Source: Crossiella sp. CA-258035
GTDB taxonomy: Bacteria; Actinomycetota; Actinomycetes; Mycobacteriales; Pseudonocardiaceae
Assembly: GCF_030064675.1 (NCBI RefSeq)
Contig: NZ_CP116413.1
Span: forward strand, 4,558,001 to 4,622,000
DNA length: 64,000 bases
Direction: 5' to 3'
The notes under the pieces were generated by a model that did not search any database, had not been told where the DNA came from, and saw nothing but the letters and a program-made list of their open reading frames with translations. The position numbers and the translations under genes were made by a program. How positions within the stretch are numbered: the first letter of the stretch is position 1; the number at the start of each line of letters is the position of its first letter. Below are positions 35,890 to 44,396 of the stretch, piece by piece.

Positions 35890-37346
35890 CAGACCTCCGC
35901 CTCCCCGGCGAACTCGGCCTCGACCTCAGCCGTGATCCCGGCGGGGACGAGTCCGGCCTGTTGCCCGGCGTGCTCGTAGGCCGTGCGATAGACGCGGGTG
36001 ACATCCAAGCGACGCAGATACAGTTCCGTCGTGGTCACGCTGCTGTGCCCGAGCAGATCCCGCAGCACCGCCAACGGGTCGGCCTTGGTCAGGTAAAGCG
36101 CCAGCCCGGCGTCCGCGCCCGCGTCGGCGACCAGCGCCGCGGCCTGCCGGTAGTAGCCACTGACCAACTTCTCCAGCGTGTGGATCGCGAACGAATGCCG
36201 CAGCCGATGCGGGTGCACCAACGGAAACCGCGGCTCAAAACGTTCCCGGACCCGCCGCGACGTGCGGCGAAACACCGTCGGTCAGTCCACAAACGGCGAA
36301 CCGTCTGCCTGCACCGCCAGCAAACACGACCCGCCCTCCGACGCCACCAGCCGCAGCCGCTCGGCCGCGGTCAGCGTGCGCCAGGCCCGCCGGACACCGT
36401 TGATCCGGCCGCCCTCCCAGTCCGGCTCGGTCACCACCAGCGGCTCACCCGTGAGTGGGCGCCAACCAGAACCGTGTGCCGCAGCCGCGCGTTCCAGGTT
36501 GATGTAGTCGTGCACCCGCGCCAGCACGTCGTAGTCGATCCAGGAGGTGCGCTGCTTCGCCCCCTTCGCCACGCCATGCCCCACTGGGAACAGCACCGGA
36601 ACGTCGCTGCGCCGCGCCGGAAGACCCGGCACCTCATAGACCAACAAGTGCGTGAACTCGCGCCGACGCAGCCCACTGGCGGCCACCAACTCGCCCATCG
36701 CCGCGTTGCGCCCCAGATACCGGCCCTGGAACGACTCATCAGCAACGCCGTCCGGGCGAAGCCCACCCAGCGCGCGGACGAACAGCCTGACGAACTCGGC
36801 CTCCAGGTACTTGATCGTGGTGTGCGGCTTCGGTGCCCGCACCTTTGCCAAGTTGCGGCGATACTCCCGCACCACACCCTCGGCGACCCGACGGGCGGTG
36901 GCATAGGTGAACGGCTCCGCCGCGGCATGGCCCTCCGCGAGCGCCCACCGGTAGAACCCGCCCAACACGTTGGTGTGCAGGTTCCACGTGGACGGTTCCC
37001 ACCGTGCTCCCAGCGGTCCCGAGCACAACCGATACCCGGCGTACGCGCTCAGCGCCGACCGCAGCTCCTGCCGCCGCCCGAACACACCGACCCCGACCTC
37101 GTCGAGGAACTCCATCCACGAACGCAGCACATCCGCGTACACCCGCCAGGTGCGCTCGGCCGGGGCACCGCTGACCGGCAACTCCTGCAACCACCGGTTC
37201 ACCGCCACCACTGGACGCTGTGTGCCGTCGTCATCCTCGAACCGCAGATCGTCATCGATCAGCACCGGCATGCGCTCCCGAATCAGCGGCTTGCGGCTGA
37301 CGTGCCACGACTGCCAGCCACTGGCCGAGAAAGTCGTCAAGATCAT
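35889..37346 (-). pseudogene. tyrosine recombinase, first of the trio, interrupted by an opal codon
   Basis: From ATG 37346 the frame encodes a SAM-like N-domain and box I (MGELVAASGLRRREFTHLLVYEV), then reaches TGA at 36282-36284. The same frame continues without interruption: FRRTSRRVRERFEPRF, box II HPHRLRHSFAIHTLEKLV and box III LLGHSSVTTTELYLRR with the Tyr nucleophile, ending at 35889. A full protein would be about 485 residues. The stop separates the catalytic Arg I from His-Arg II and Tyr, so the short product must be inactive. Its last stop shares one base with the ATG of the second recombinase. A CGA-to-TGA change would explain it; sequencing error is possible. Confidence 0.75.
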
Positions 37347-37436
37347 GGCTCCCGTACCTATGTCAACAACAAGGCACGGCGCTGACGGACACTCCCAGCC
37401 GCCCCACACACCATCCAAACGAGACACAGGAACAAA

Positions 37437-37446
37437 GCCGCGACTA
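37437..37446 (-). repeat. right terminal inverted repeat of the element
   Basis: GCCGCGACTA here is the inverted partner of TTGTCGCGGC at 30476-30485 (one mismatch). It is followed directly by the hexamer CGGCGG (37447-37452), which also flanks the left end. Confidence 0.7.
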
Positions 37447-37452
37447 CGGCGG

Positions 37453-37500
37453 CAGACCGGGCTGACGCCGACCGCGTACCGGCGGCGGTTTGCCTCCTGA
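37453..37500 (+). pseudogene. 3' remnant of the disrupted GlxA/AraC-type regulator
   Basis: Sixteen codons, QTGLTPTAYRRRFAS and stop, give the canonical end of an AraC HTH domain (GxTPxxYRRxF). They fit in frame after the LRR that ends the 5' part at 30475, giving an intact protein of 319 residues. It has no start of its own. Confidence 0.85.
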
Positions 37501-37599
37501 TCGTTTGTCAACGGGTTCACGCACCGATGAAACCGTTGTCCCACAGCGGTTCCGCCTGGCTATGTTCGGTGTGATTCCGCTGTCTTCCGGGAGGACTCC

Positions 37600-37878
37600 A
37601 TGCGTTCCTTCAAGCTCTTCGCCGGCGCTTCGGTGCTCGCGCTCTCCGCTGCCGGGCTGTTCGCGGCACCGGCCAGCGCGGCCCCGTGCGGCTACTCCGA
37701 GAGCGGCAACGACGGCCTGTACAACCACTGCCCTTACGACGAGAACATGATCGAGGTCTACATCGACTACCACAACGGCTCGAAGGGCCAGACCTGCGTG
37801 CGCACCGGCACGACCCGGATCGGCGACGCCGACAAGATCTACTTCGCCTGGTCGAACCGGCGCGCCTGCCGCGTCTGA
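37600..37878 (+). CDS. small secreted protein, DUF6355-like
   Basis: This 92-residue protein has a signal peptide (MRSFKLFAGASVLALSAAGLFAAPASA) and a mature part of about 65 residues with four Cys (CGYSES...YNHCPYDE...TCVRTGTTRIG...RRACRV). The CGY...YNHC...V.IYVDY...CV.xGxTxxG pattern resembles the small secreted DUF6355 proteins of actinomycetes; the match is by eye. GGGAGGA precedes ATG 37600. A strong terminator follows. Function unknown. Confidence 0.7.
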   Translation: MRSFKLFAGASVLALSAAGLFAAPASAAPCGYSESGNDGLYNHCPYDENMIEVYIDYHNGSKGQTCVRTGTTRIGDADKIYFAWSNRRACRV

Positions 37879-37887
37879 CCCTTGCGG

Positions 37888-37923
37888 GGGAGCCGGTTCC
37901 CGCTGAGGTGGGAACCGGCTCCC
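37888..37923 (+). terminator. terminator hairpin
   Basis: A perfect 14-bp stem (GGGAGCCGGTTCCC and its complement) with an 8-nt loop lies 10 nt after the stop of the small secreted protein gene. Confidence 0.75.
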
Positions 37924-37970
37924 GCCGCGTTCGGACACCCTGGTGGTGACCAACACCGAGGGGAGTCAGG

Positions 37971-38390
37971 ATGATCGGCGTGATGGTGGTGGCGGCGCTG
38001 GTGGCGCTGCCAGGGGTGCCCGCGGACACCGCGACGGTGACCGGGACGGCCCGGATCCGGATGTCGGATCCGGTCAGCGAGTTCGAGCTCGACCTGCGGG
38101 CCACGACATTCCGGCTCGCGCACCACTACCAGGGACAGAGTGGCTGGCTGACCGCGACCGTGGACTGCGTGCGGGTCGGCGGGCCGGTGGGCGTGGTGAC
38201 CGGGGTGGTGGACCGGGTGCACGGCATCGGGCACATCGCACCGGGGGACCGGTTCAGCCTCAGCGTGCTCGACCGGGGTCGCCGCGACCTGGTGGGCATG
38301 GCCTGGCAGGCGGAGGCGGCGCGCTGTCTCGGACCGGCGCCGAGCACCGTGATCACCAGTGGTGACCTGCGGGTGCGCGGCGAGGACTAG
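37971..38390 (+). CDS. secreted protein of unknown function
   Basis: This 139-residue protein has a short signal peptide (MIGVMVVAALVALPGVPADTATVTG). The mature part is predicted mostly beta (TARIRMSDPVSEFELDLRATTFR; GVVTGVVDRV; GDRFSLSVLDRGRR) and has two Cys. It is not recognised. GGGGAGTCAGG precedes ATG 37971. It ends 11 nt before the SARP-type regulator gene and may be cotranscribed with it. Confidence 0.65.
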   Translation: MIGVMVVAALVALPGVPADTATVTGTARIRMSDPVSEFELDLRATTFRLAHHYQGQSGWLTATVDCVRVGGPVGVVTGVVDRVHGIGHIAPGDRFSLSVLDRGRRDLVGMAWQAEAARCLGPAPSTVITSGDLRVRGED

Positions 38391-38401
38391 ACTTCGGCGG
38401 C

Positions 38402-41400
38402 ATGGGGGCGGAGCTGGTGTTGCTGTCGCGGATCTCCTTCCGCGGCAACGTGATCACCGGCCCGCGCCTGCACGCGCTGCTGGCCCTGCTGGCCGAGGAC
38501 CTGCGCGCCGGGTGCGGCACCGGGCGGCTGGTCGAGGGCCTGTGGCCGGAGGCGCGGCCCGAGCACCCGGTGAAAGCGGTGCAGATCCTCATCTCGCGCG
38601 CGCGGGCCCAGCTGGGCGCGGAGGTCATCGCCAGCACCCCGACCGGCTACCGGCTGACGCTGACCGAGCAGCAGGTGGACGCGACCGCGCTGGCGGCCGC
38701 CGCGGCCGAGGCGCAGCGGTCGGCGCGCGCGGGGGAGCACCTGGCCGCGCTGGCCGCGGCGGAGGCCGGAATCGTGCTGTGTCAAGGGATCGAGCCCGCC
38801 GCCGGGGACGATCCGGTGGCCCGGCTGCGCGCGCGGCTGGCCGGTCTTGGCCCGGACCTGGCGCGGATCAGGGCGCTCGCGCTGGCGCGGCTGGGCAGGC
38901 ATGCCGAGGCAGTCGGACCGCTGGCCGCACTGGTCGAGGAGCGACCACGGGATGAGGAGCTGCTGGCGGAACTGCTGCGCGCCGAGGCGGCGACTGCCGG
39001 GCCCTCGGCCGCGCTGGAGCGGTTCGAGCGGTACCGGCGGTCGCTGCGCGCCGAGCTGGGCGCCGATCCTGGCGAGCCGCTGCGGCAGGCCCACCGTGAG
39101 TTGCTGCGGGCTACCCAGCCGGCGGTGCGCCGAGGCGTGCCGCAGGAGCCGAACCCGCTGCTGGGCCGGGAAGAGGACCTGCGGCGGGTGGCCGAACTGC
39201 TGCGCACGTCCAGGGTGACCTCGATCGTCGGCACCGGCGGCCTCGGCAAGACCAGGCTGGCGCACGCGGTGAGCCGGGCCCCCGAACACCGCCTGGTGCA
39301 CCTGGTGGAGCTGGCCGGGATCGGCGCGGACGAGGAGGTCGCGCCCGCCGTGGCCGCCGAGCTGGGCGCGGACCTCGGCGACCCGGTCCGCGGGCTGACC
39401 CGGATCCTGGCCGGCGGCGCGCTGCTGGTGCTGGACAACTGCGAGCACGTGGTGCGCGGCGCGGCCGAACTGGTCAGGGCCCTGGTCGCGCTCACCCCGG
39501 AGCTGCGCGTGCTGACCACCTCGCGCACCCCGCTCGGCCTGACCTCCGAGGCGGTCTACCCGCTGCCGGAGCTGAGCCTGCCGGCCACCGTGGAGCTGTT
39601 CACCCAGCGGGCCAGGGCCGCCCGCCCCGAGGTCGAGCTGCCCGAGGACACCGTGGCCGAACTGTGCCGCCGCCTGGACGGGCTGCCGCTGGCGGTGGAA
39701 CTGGCCGCGGCCAGGGTGCGGCTGCTCTCGGTGGCCCAGATCGCCCGGCGGCTGGACGACCGGTTCTCCTTGCTGGCCGGGGGTTCCCGGGACGCGCCGC
39801 CCCGGCACCACACCCTGCGCGCGGCCCTGGAGTGGAGCTGGGCGCTGCTGGCGCCCCGGGGACAGCGGGCTTTGCGGACGCTGTCGGTGTTCCCCGGCGG
39901 GTTCACCGCGGAGAGCGCGGCCAGTGTGCTCGGCGCGACCGAGGTGCTCGCCGACCTCACCCACCTGGCCGACCAGTCGCTGATCAAGGTGGTGGACACC
40001 CCGCTGGGCACCCGGTTCCGGATGCTGGAAGCCGTCCGCGAGTTCGGCGCGCGGCAGCGGGCGGCGGCGGGGGAGGAGGACGCGGTCACCGCCGGATTCC
40101 TCGGCTGGGCAACGGAAGTCGGCCGGTCCTGGCACGAGGACGTCTTCGGCGCGGACCCGCTGACCGCCTCCGAGCTGATCAGGGCCGAGCACGACAACCT
40201 CGCGCACGCCCTGCGCCTGGCCGTGGACCGCGGCCACCCACAGGCGGCGGTCGCGGCTGCCGCGCTGCTGGCCACCCTCGGCCTGGTGGACAACAACCAC
40301 CTGCGGATGCTGCGCGCCAGCGACCTGTGCGCCCCGGTGCTCGCCCGCTACCGCCCGGAACCGGAGCTGCTGGAGGTCACCCGGACCGCGGCGGTGCTGT
40401 GCTCGCTGTTCAACTTCCAGGGCCGCGGCCTGCGCGCCGGGCGGGCCCTGCTGGCACTGCGGCGGCTGCCCCCGGGATCGCCGGACTCACCGGTGCGGGC
40501 CTTCGCCCTGGTGCTGACCAAGTCGGTGGAGACCCTGGGCGCGGACGACGAGGTGCTGCGCGAGCTGCGCGAACGCCCGGAACCGCTGCTGGCCGCGGCC
40601 GCGGAGTTCATGGCCGGCTACCTGTGGGAGCGCGACGGCGTGCCGGAGCGGGCGCTGCGCTGCACCGGACGCATGCTGGCCCGGCTGCCCCCGGACGTGC
40701 CGCTGCTGCGGATCCTGGCCATGGTGCGCCTGGCCGAGCTGAACCTACAGCTGGACCGGGCGCAGACCGCGCTCCAGGAGTCCCAGACCGCGTTGCGGGA
40801 ACTGGAAGGACTGGGCCTGTCGGCGGACTTCGTGGGCACCAGGGTCGGCGTGATGCTGGCCAACCTGCACCTGGGCGCGGTGGACGAGGCCGAGCAGTGG
40901 CTGCCCCCGGCCGAGGACGCCGAGGCCACCTACCAGGAGATGTTCCGCCTCGGCGTCGGCGGCGCGATCCTGTTGTCCCGCGGCCAGATCGAGGAAGGAC
41001 TCGCGGTGCTGCGGCGGCTGTCCGGCCCCGCCTGGTCGGTCCAGCCGGAGAACTGGGCGCTGGAGGCCCAGGGCGTCACGGTGGCCGCGCACGCCCAGCA
41101 CGGCCGCCTGGACCTGGTGGCAGACCTGGCCGAGACGCTGCCCGCGCGGCTGGCCGAGCTGCTGGCCGTCCCGGCCGGGCCCGGCACCACGGTGGAGGAG
41201 TTCCCGGTGTGCGGGGTGCTGCTGGTCGCGCTGGCCCTGGTGCGGCTGGAGCGCGGGCACCCGGCGGTGGCCGCGCGGATGATCGCGCTGGCCGAGCGGT
41301 TCCGGTTCTCCCGCGCCTTCCAGCCCACCATGTCCGGCGCGCGGATCACCGGCATCGCCGAACGCGCCGACCAGGCCGCCTACCGGCAGGCCCGGCTGGA

Positions 41401-41470
41401 CTACGCGGGCCGCTCGCAACTGGAGCTGCAGGCGGCGGCCCGCGCACTGGTCGAGCTGGTCAGCGGGTGA
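38402..41470 (+). CDS. SARP/AfsR-type regulator with NB-ARC-like ATPase and TPR-like tail
   Basis: This 1022-residue protein has a winged-helix DNA-binding domain (about 1-90; KAVQILISRARAQLG...TPTGYRLTL) and a bacterial transcriptional activator domain (about 95-240). It also has an AAA/NB-ARC-like domain with Walker A GTGGLGKT (277-284), Walker B LLVLDNCEH and the LDGLPLAVELAAARVRLLS motif, and a long helical C-terminal part. Such large SARPs are activators of secondary metabolism or stress pathways in actinomycetes, often controlled by ATP binding. It is convergent with a P450 gene, overlapping it by 11 bp. Confidence 0.85.
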   Translation: MGAELVLLSRISFRGNVITGPRLHALLALLAEDLRAGCGTGRLVEGLWPEARPEHPVKAVQILISRARAQLGAEVIASTPTGYRLTLTEQQVDATALAAAAAEAQRSARAGEHLAALAAAEAGIVLCQGIEPAAGDDPVARLRARLAGLGPDLARIRALALARLGRHAEAVGPLAALVEERPRDEELLAELLRAEAATAGPSAALERFERYRRSLRAELGADPGEPLRQAHRELLRATQPAVRRGVPQEPNPLLGREEDLRRVAELLRTSRVTSIVGTGGLGKTRLAHAVSRAPEHRLVHLVELAGIGADEEVAPAVAAELGADLGDPVRGLTRILAGGALLVLDNCEHVVRGAAELVRALVALTPELRVLTTSRTPLGLTSEAVYPLPELSLPATVELFTQRARAARPEVELPEDTVAELCRRLDGLPLAVELAAARVRLLSVAQIARRLDDRFSLLAGGSRDAPPRHHTLRAALEWSWALLAPRGQRALRTLSVFPGGFTAESAASVLGATEVLADLTHLADQSLIKVVDTPLGTRFRMLEAVREFGARQRAAAGEEDAVTAGFLGWATEVGRSWHEDVFGADPLTASELIRAEHDNLAHALRLAVDRGHPQAAVAAAALLATLGLVDNNHLRMLRASDLCAPVLARYRPEPELLEVTRTAAVLCSLFNFQGRGLRAGRALLALRRLPPGSPDSPVRAFALVLTKSVETLGADDEVLRELRERPEPLLAAAAEFMAGYLWERDGVPERALRCTGRMLARLPPDVPLLRILAMVRLAELNLQLDRAQTALQESQTALRELEGLGLSADFVGTRVGVMLANLHLGAVDEAEQWLPPAEDAEATYQEMFRLGVGGAILLSRGQIEEGLAVLRRLSGPAWSVQPENWALEAQGVTVAAHAQHGRLDLVADLAETLPARLAELLAVPAGPGTTVEEFPVCGVLLVALALVRLERGHPAVAARMIALAERFRFSRAFQPTMSGARITGIAERADQAAYRQARLDYAGRSQLELQAAARALVELVSG

Positions 41471-42659
41471 GCAGCGGCAGGCTGCGCACACCGAGGGTTT
41501 CCGGGCTGGGCATGAACACCACCGGGCGGTCCGGGTCGACGCGCAGCGTGGGGAAGCGGTCGAACAGGACGTCCAGCACGACCCGGCCCTCCAGCCGGGC
41601 CAGCGGGGCGCCCATGCAGAAGTGCATGCCCCGGCCCCAGGCCAGGTGCGGGTTCGGGTCCCGGCCGGCGTCGAAGGTGTGCGGGTCGGCGAAGACCGAG
41701 GCGTCCCGGTTGGCCGCCGCGGTCCACATCCGCACCATCTGCCCGGCCGGGACCACCGCCTCGCCGATCTTCACCTCGGCCGTGGCGACCCGGTACGCGG
41801 TGGCGAACGGGGACAGCAGCCGGATCGACTCCTCGATCGCGGTCGGGATCAGCGACCGGTCGGCGCGCACCCTGGCCGCCTGCTCCGGGTTGGCGTCCAG
41901 CATTAGCACCGTGTTGCCCAGCATCATGGTGGTGGTGATGTGCCCGGCGAGCAGCAGCAGGCTGCCGAAGGTGGCCACCTGCCGGTCGGTCAGCCGGAGC
42001 CCGTCCACCTCGGCCTGCACCAGCTCGGTGAGCAGGTCCGCGCGCGGGCTTCGGCGGCGTTCGGCGGCGTGCTCGGACATGTAGGCGGTCAGCTGCTCGG
42101 CCATCTCGAACTGCCTGCGCATGATCGCCTGCTGCTGCTCCATGTCGCCGGGGTTGAGCGAGAGCTGCATGTCGTTGCCGAAGCGCTCGTCCACCCAGCT
42201 GCGGAACATGTCCTTGTCGCCGCTGGGCACGCCGAGCATCTCCGCGATCACGGTCACCGGCAGCGGGTAGGCCAGCTCCGCCACCCACTCGAAACCGTCC
42301 CGGTCCTGCACCTGGTCCAGCATCTCGTGCGCGAGCTTGGCGATCCGGGGCTCCAGGTCGGCCACGGTCTTGGGCGTGAACGCGTGGCTGAGCAGCCGTT
42401 TGAGCTTACGGTGCTCGGGCGCGTCGGTCTGCAGCAGGTTCCCGTCGTTGAACTCCGCCGCCGCCTCCTCGCCGACCATGAGCTTGAGCGTGTTGGCGGA
42501 GAAGTTGTCGTTGTCGCCGAGCACCTCGACGACCTCGGCGTAGCCGAACACCTCCCACATGCCCAGCTCTTCGTTGAACGCGACCCGCTCGGCGGGCTGC
42601 TCACCGCGCATCCAGGGGAACTCCTGGTGGATGGTGGTCAAAAGCGACTTCGTGGTCAT
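41460..42659 (-). CDS. cytochrome P450 (CYP105/107-like class I)
   Basis: This 399-residue soluble P450 has the I-helix oxygen-activation motif (LLAGHITTT), the K-helix ExxR (EESIR), and the heme-binding loop WGRGMHFCMGAPLAR with the thiolate ligand Cys348. It needs ferredoxin and ferredoxin reductase, not encoded nearby. The substrate is unknown; the adjacent SARP regulator suggests secondary metabolism. The start is ATG 42657-42659. Confidence 0.92.
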   Translation of the reverse strand: MTTKSLLTTIHQEFPWMRGEQPAERVAFNEELGMWEVFGYAEVVEVLGDNDNFSANTLKLMVGEEAAAEFNDGNLLQTDAPEHRKLKRLLSHAFTPKTVADLEPRIAKLAHEMLDQVQDRDGFEWVAELAYPLPVTVIAEMLGVPSGDKDMFRSWVDERFGNDMQLSLNPGDMEQQQAIMRRQFEMAEQLTAYMSEHAAERRRSPRADLLTELVQAEVDGLRLTDRQVATFGSLLLLAGHITTTMMLGNTVLMLDANPEQAARVRADRSLIPTAIEESIRLLSPFATAYRVATAEVKIGEAVVPAGQMVRMWTAAANRDASVFADPHTFDAGRDPNPHLAWGRGMHFCMGAPLARLEGRVVLDVLFDRFPTLRVDPDRPVVFMPSPETLGVRSLPLLTR

Positions 42660-42789
42660 GCCGCCCAGGCTGGACCGGCCCGGTTTCAGCGTGGCTTCAC
42701 CGCGGTTTCACCGCGCTCGGCCTGGCCCGCCGCCCTCGGCTACGCCGGCTACGCGCTGCGCTGCGGCGAGAACCTGCGCACCACCCCGT

Positions 42790-43266
42790 TCAGCCACAAG
42801 GTCGGCTGGGGCGCGGCGATACTGGCCCGGTGCCCGCGTCCACCCGGTCGAGCGCGACCCGGCGGCCGTCCTTGGTGACGAAGCACAGCTCGACCTGCTC
42901 GCCGGTGTCGGCGTCGGTGTAGACGGGGGAGGAGCTCTCCGGCAGCGGCCGGTGCTCGCGACCCCAGTGCGCCAGCCCGGCCAGCACGAACAGCAGGTCG
43001 TGACCGGCCGGGGTGAGCACGTACTCCTCGCGGGCCCTGGCCCCGGTGTCCCGGTAGGCGCGGCGCTCCAGCACGCCCTCGTGCACCAGCGCGGCCAGGC
43101 GGTTGGCCAGCACATCGGGGGCGATGCCGAGGTTGCGCCGGAACTCCGAGAACCGGGTGCGGCCCCAGCAGGCCTCCCGCGCGATCAACAGCGCCCACTT
43201 GTCACCGAGCAGGTCGACCCCGCGAGCTATCGCGCAGCGAGCCTGCCGGCCGATCACCTGCGTCAT
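42790..43266 (-). CDS. HxlR-family winged-helix regulator
   Basis: This 158-residue protein follows the HxlR pattern: a Cys near the N-terminus (RQARCAIARGVDLLGDKWALLIAREACWG), the winged helix (RFSEFRRNLGIAPDVLANRLAALVHEGVLERRAYRD) and EYVLTPAGHDLLFVLAGLAHWG. The family includes redox and electrophile sensors that use the N-terminal Cys. It is upstream of, and on the same strand as, the P450 gene with a 130-nt gap. Targets are unknown. Confidence 0.85.
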   Translation of the reverse strand: MTQVIGRQARCAIARGVDLLGDKWALLIAREACWGRTRFSEFRRNLGIAPDVLANRLAALVHEGVLERRAYRDTGARAREEYVLTPAGHDLLFVLAGLAHWGREHRPLPESSSPVYTDADTGEQVELCFVTKDGRRVALDRVDAGTGPVSPRPSRPCG

Positions 43267-43326
43267 GACGTGACGGTACCACCGCTAAGTTCGCGGCACC
43301 TACTCAGACGCCGGTGGTGGTCGTGG

Positions 43327-43620
43327 TCAGCGCTTCTTCCGCTTGATCTTGATGTCGCGCATGTCGGTGACCGCGACCTTGAGCACCTGGCGCACCGGAA
43401 TCCCATGTGCGGCAAGCAGTTCCTCCGCTTTCAGCTCGGCGATGCCGTCATCGTCGTCGGGTTCGGCCGGCACCTGGCAGCGGAAGCTGAACACCGTGGC
43501 GTCCGCGTCGTGGCTGAACGAGCCGGCGTCGGTGTACCCGATGCCGCTCACCGCGGCCAGCGCCGCGCGCTGCGCCGCCGACAGCGGCTCGAACTTCCCC
43601 CTGATGGTCACCCGGAACAC
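43327..43620 (-). CDS. DUF6204-like protein
   Basis: This 97-residue protein reads MFRVTIRGKFEPLSAAQRAALAA...GSFSHDADATVFSFRCQVPAE...VTDMRDIKIKRKKR. The FRVTxRGxF start, the FxFRC strand and the TDMRDIKIKRK end match the actinobacterial DUF6204 family. Function is unknown. It follows the TetR gene (stop at 43624) by a few bases on the same strand, so the two form an operon. Confidence 0.75.
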   Translation of the reverse strand: MFRVTIRGKFEPLSAAQRAALAAVSGIGYTDAGSFSHDADATVFSFRCQVPAEPDDDDGIAELKAEELLAAHGIPVRQVLKVAVTDMRDIKIKRKKR

Positions 43621-43623
43621 AGC

Positions 43624-44256
43624 TCAGTCCTCTCGCACGGCATAACCCAGCACCTGCTCTCCCCACACGTCCCGCACCCCGTCCAGCAGCCGGAGCACGG
43701 CGGCCGCGATGGTCGCCGGACGCTGCCCGGCCAGGGTCCGCTTGCCGATCTCGGCGAAGGTCAGCGCGTGCGCCCAGCCGATCTGACCGGCCACCAGTCG
43801 CGGCCGCAGCCCGCGCTCGCCGGTCTCCCGGACCAGTTGCGCGGCAAGGGCATCCACCATCTCCGCGCCGCTGCGCTCGATCCGGGCGGCCAGGGTCGGC
43901 GCGGCCAGCATCATGGCCAGCACCCGTCCGAAACCGGCGGTGAGCCCCACCTTGCGGTCCCGTCGCCGGACCTCGGCGCGCAGGTGGTCGAGCACCGCGT
44001 CCGCCGCGGACACCCCGACCGCCCTGGCCCGCACGATGTCGGCCAGCCGCTCCGGCGAGGTCTCATCCGGCGGCAGCACCAGGTCCTCCTTGACCGGGAA
44101 GTAGTTGTAGACGGTGTTCACCGAGACATCGGCGGCCGCGGCCACCTCGGCCACGGTCACCTGGTCGAAACCGCGGTCCACGAACAGCGCCAGCGCGGTG
44201 TCGGCGATCCGTCGCGCGGTCTCCCGCTTCTTCCGCTCCCGCAGTCCCGGTGTGCT
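43624..44256 (-). CDS. TetR-family regulator
   Basis: This protein of about 210 residues begins VSTPGLRERKKRETARRIADTALALFVDRGFDQVTVAEVAAAADVSVNTVYNYFPVKEDL, a typical TetR HTH, followed by a helical ligand domain. GTG 44254-44256 gives the usual N-terminus; an in-frame ATG at 44301 would add 15 residues, and neither has a clear SD. It is divergent from the alpha/beta hydrolase gene at 44397 with about 140 nt between, so it may control that gene. Confidence 0.8.
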   Translation of the reverse strand, partial: STPGLRERKKRETARRIADTALALFVDRGFDQVTVAEVAAAADVSVNTVYNYFPVKEDLVLPPDETSPERLADIVRARAVGVSAADAVLDHLRAEVRRRDRKVGLTAGFGRVLAMMLAAPTLAARIERSGAEMVDALAAQLVRETGERGLRPRLVAGQIGWAHALTFAEIGKRTLAGQRPATIAAAVLRLLDGVRDVWGEQVLGYAVRED

Positions 44257-44396
44257 CACCGGCAAAAGTGAAGCACATGGCAAACTTGGGGTCGACTCCA
44301 TTTTTCGTGCTCAGTCACAACTGAGTCCCTCGCCACGTCCGTGGGAAGCCGCGCCGTCGGCCGTAACCCATCTCCCCGAACGTCGTTAAGGCCGAC

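Larger units (their letters stand above)
30476..37452. mobile_element. Tn554-like tyrosine-recombinase transposon inserted in an araC-type gene
   Basis: The element is about 6.98 kb. Left end: CGGCGG (30470-30475) then TTGTCGCGGC. Right end: GCCGCGACTA then CGGCGG (37447-37452). The ends are inverted repeats matching 9 of 10 bases, and the hexamer is present at both junctions. Joining 30475 to 37453 restores an AraC reading frame of normal length. The content is three large tyrosine recombinase genes in a row (minus strand), a DUF6262/TnpC-like gene and a methyltransferase passenger. This parallels Tn554-type elements, which insert site-specifically with a hexameric core. Two recombinase genes are broken, so it is probably immobile now. 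The left 157 bp and right 100 bp are non-coding. Confidence 0.85.
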
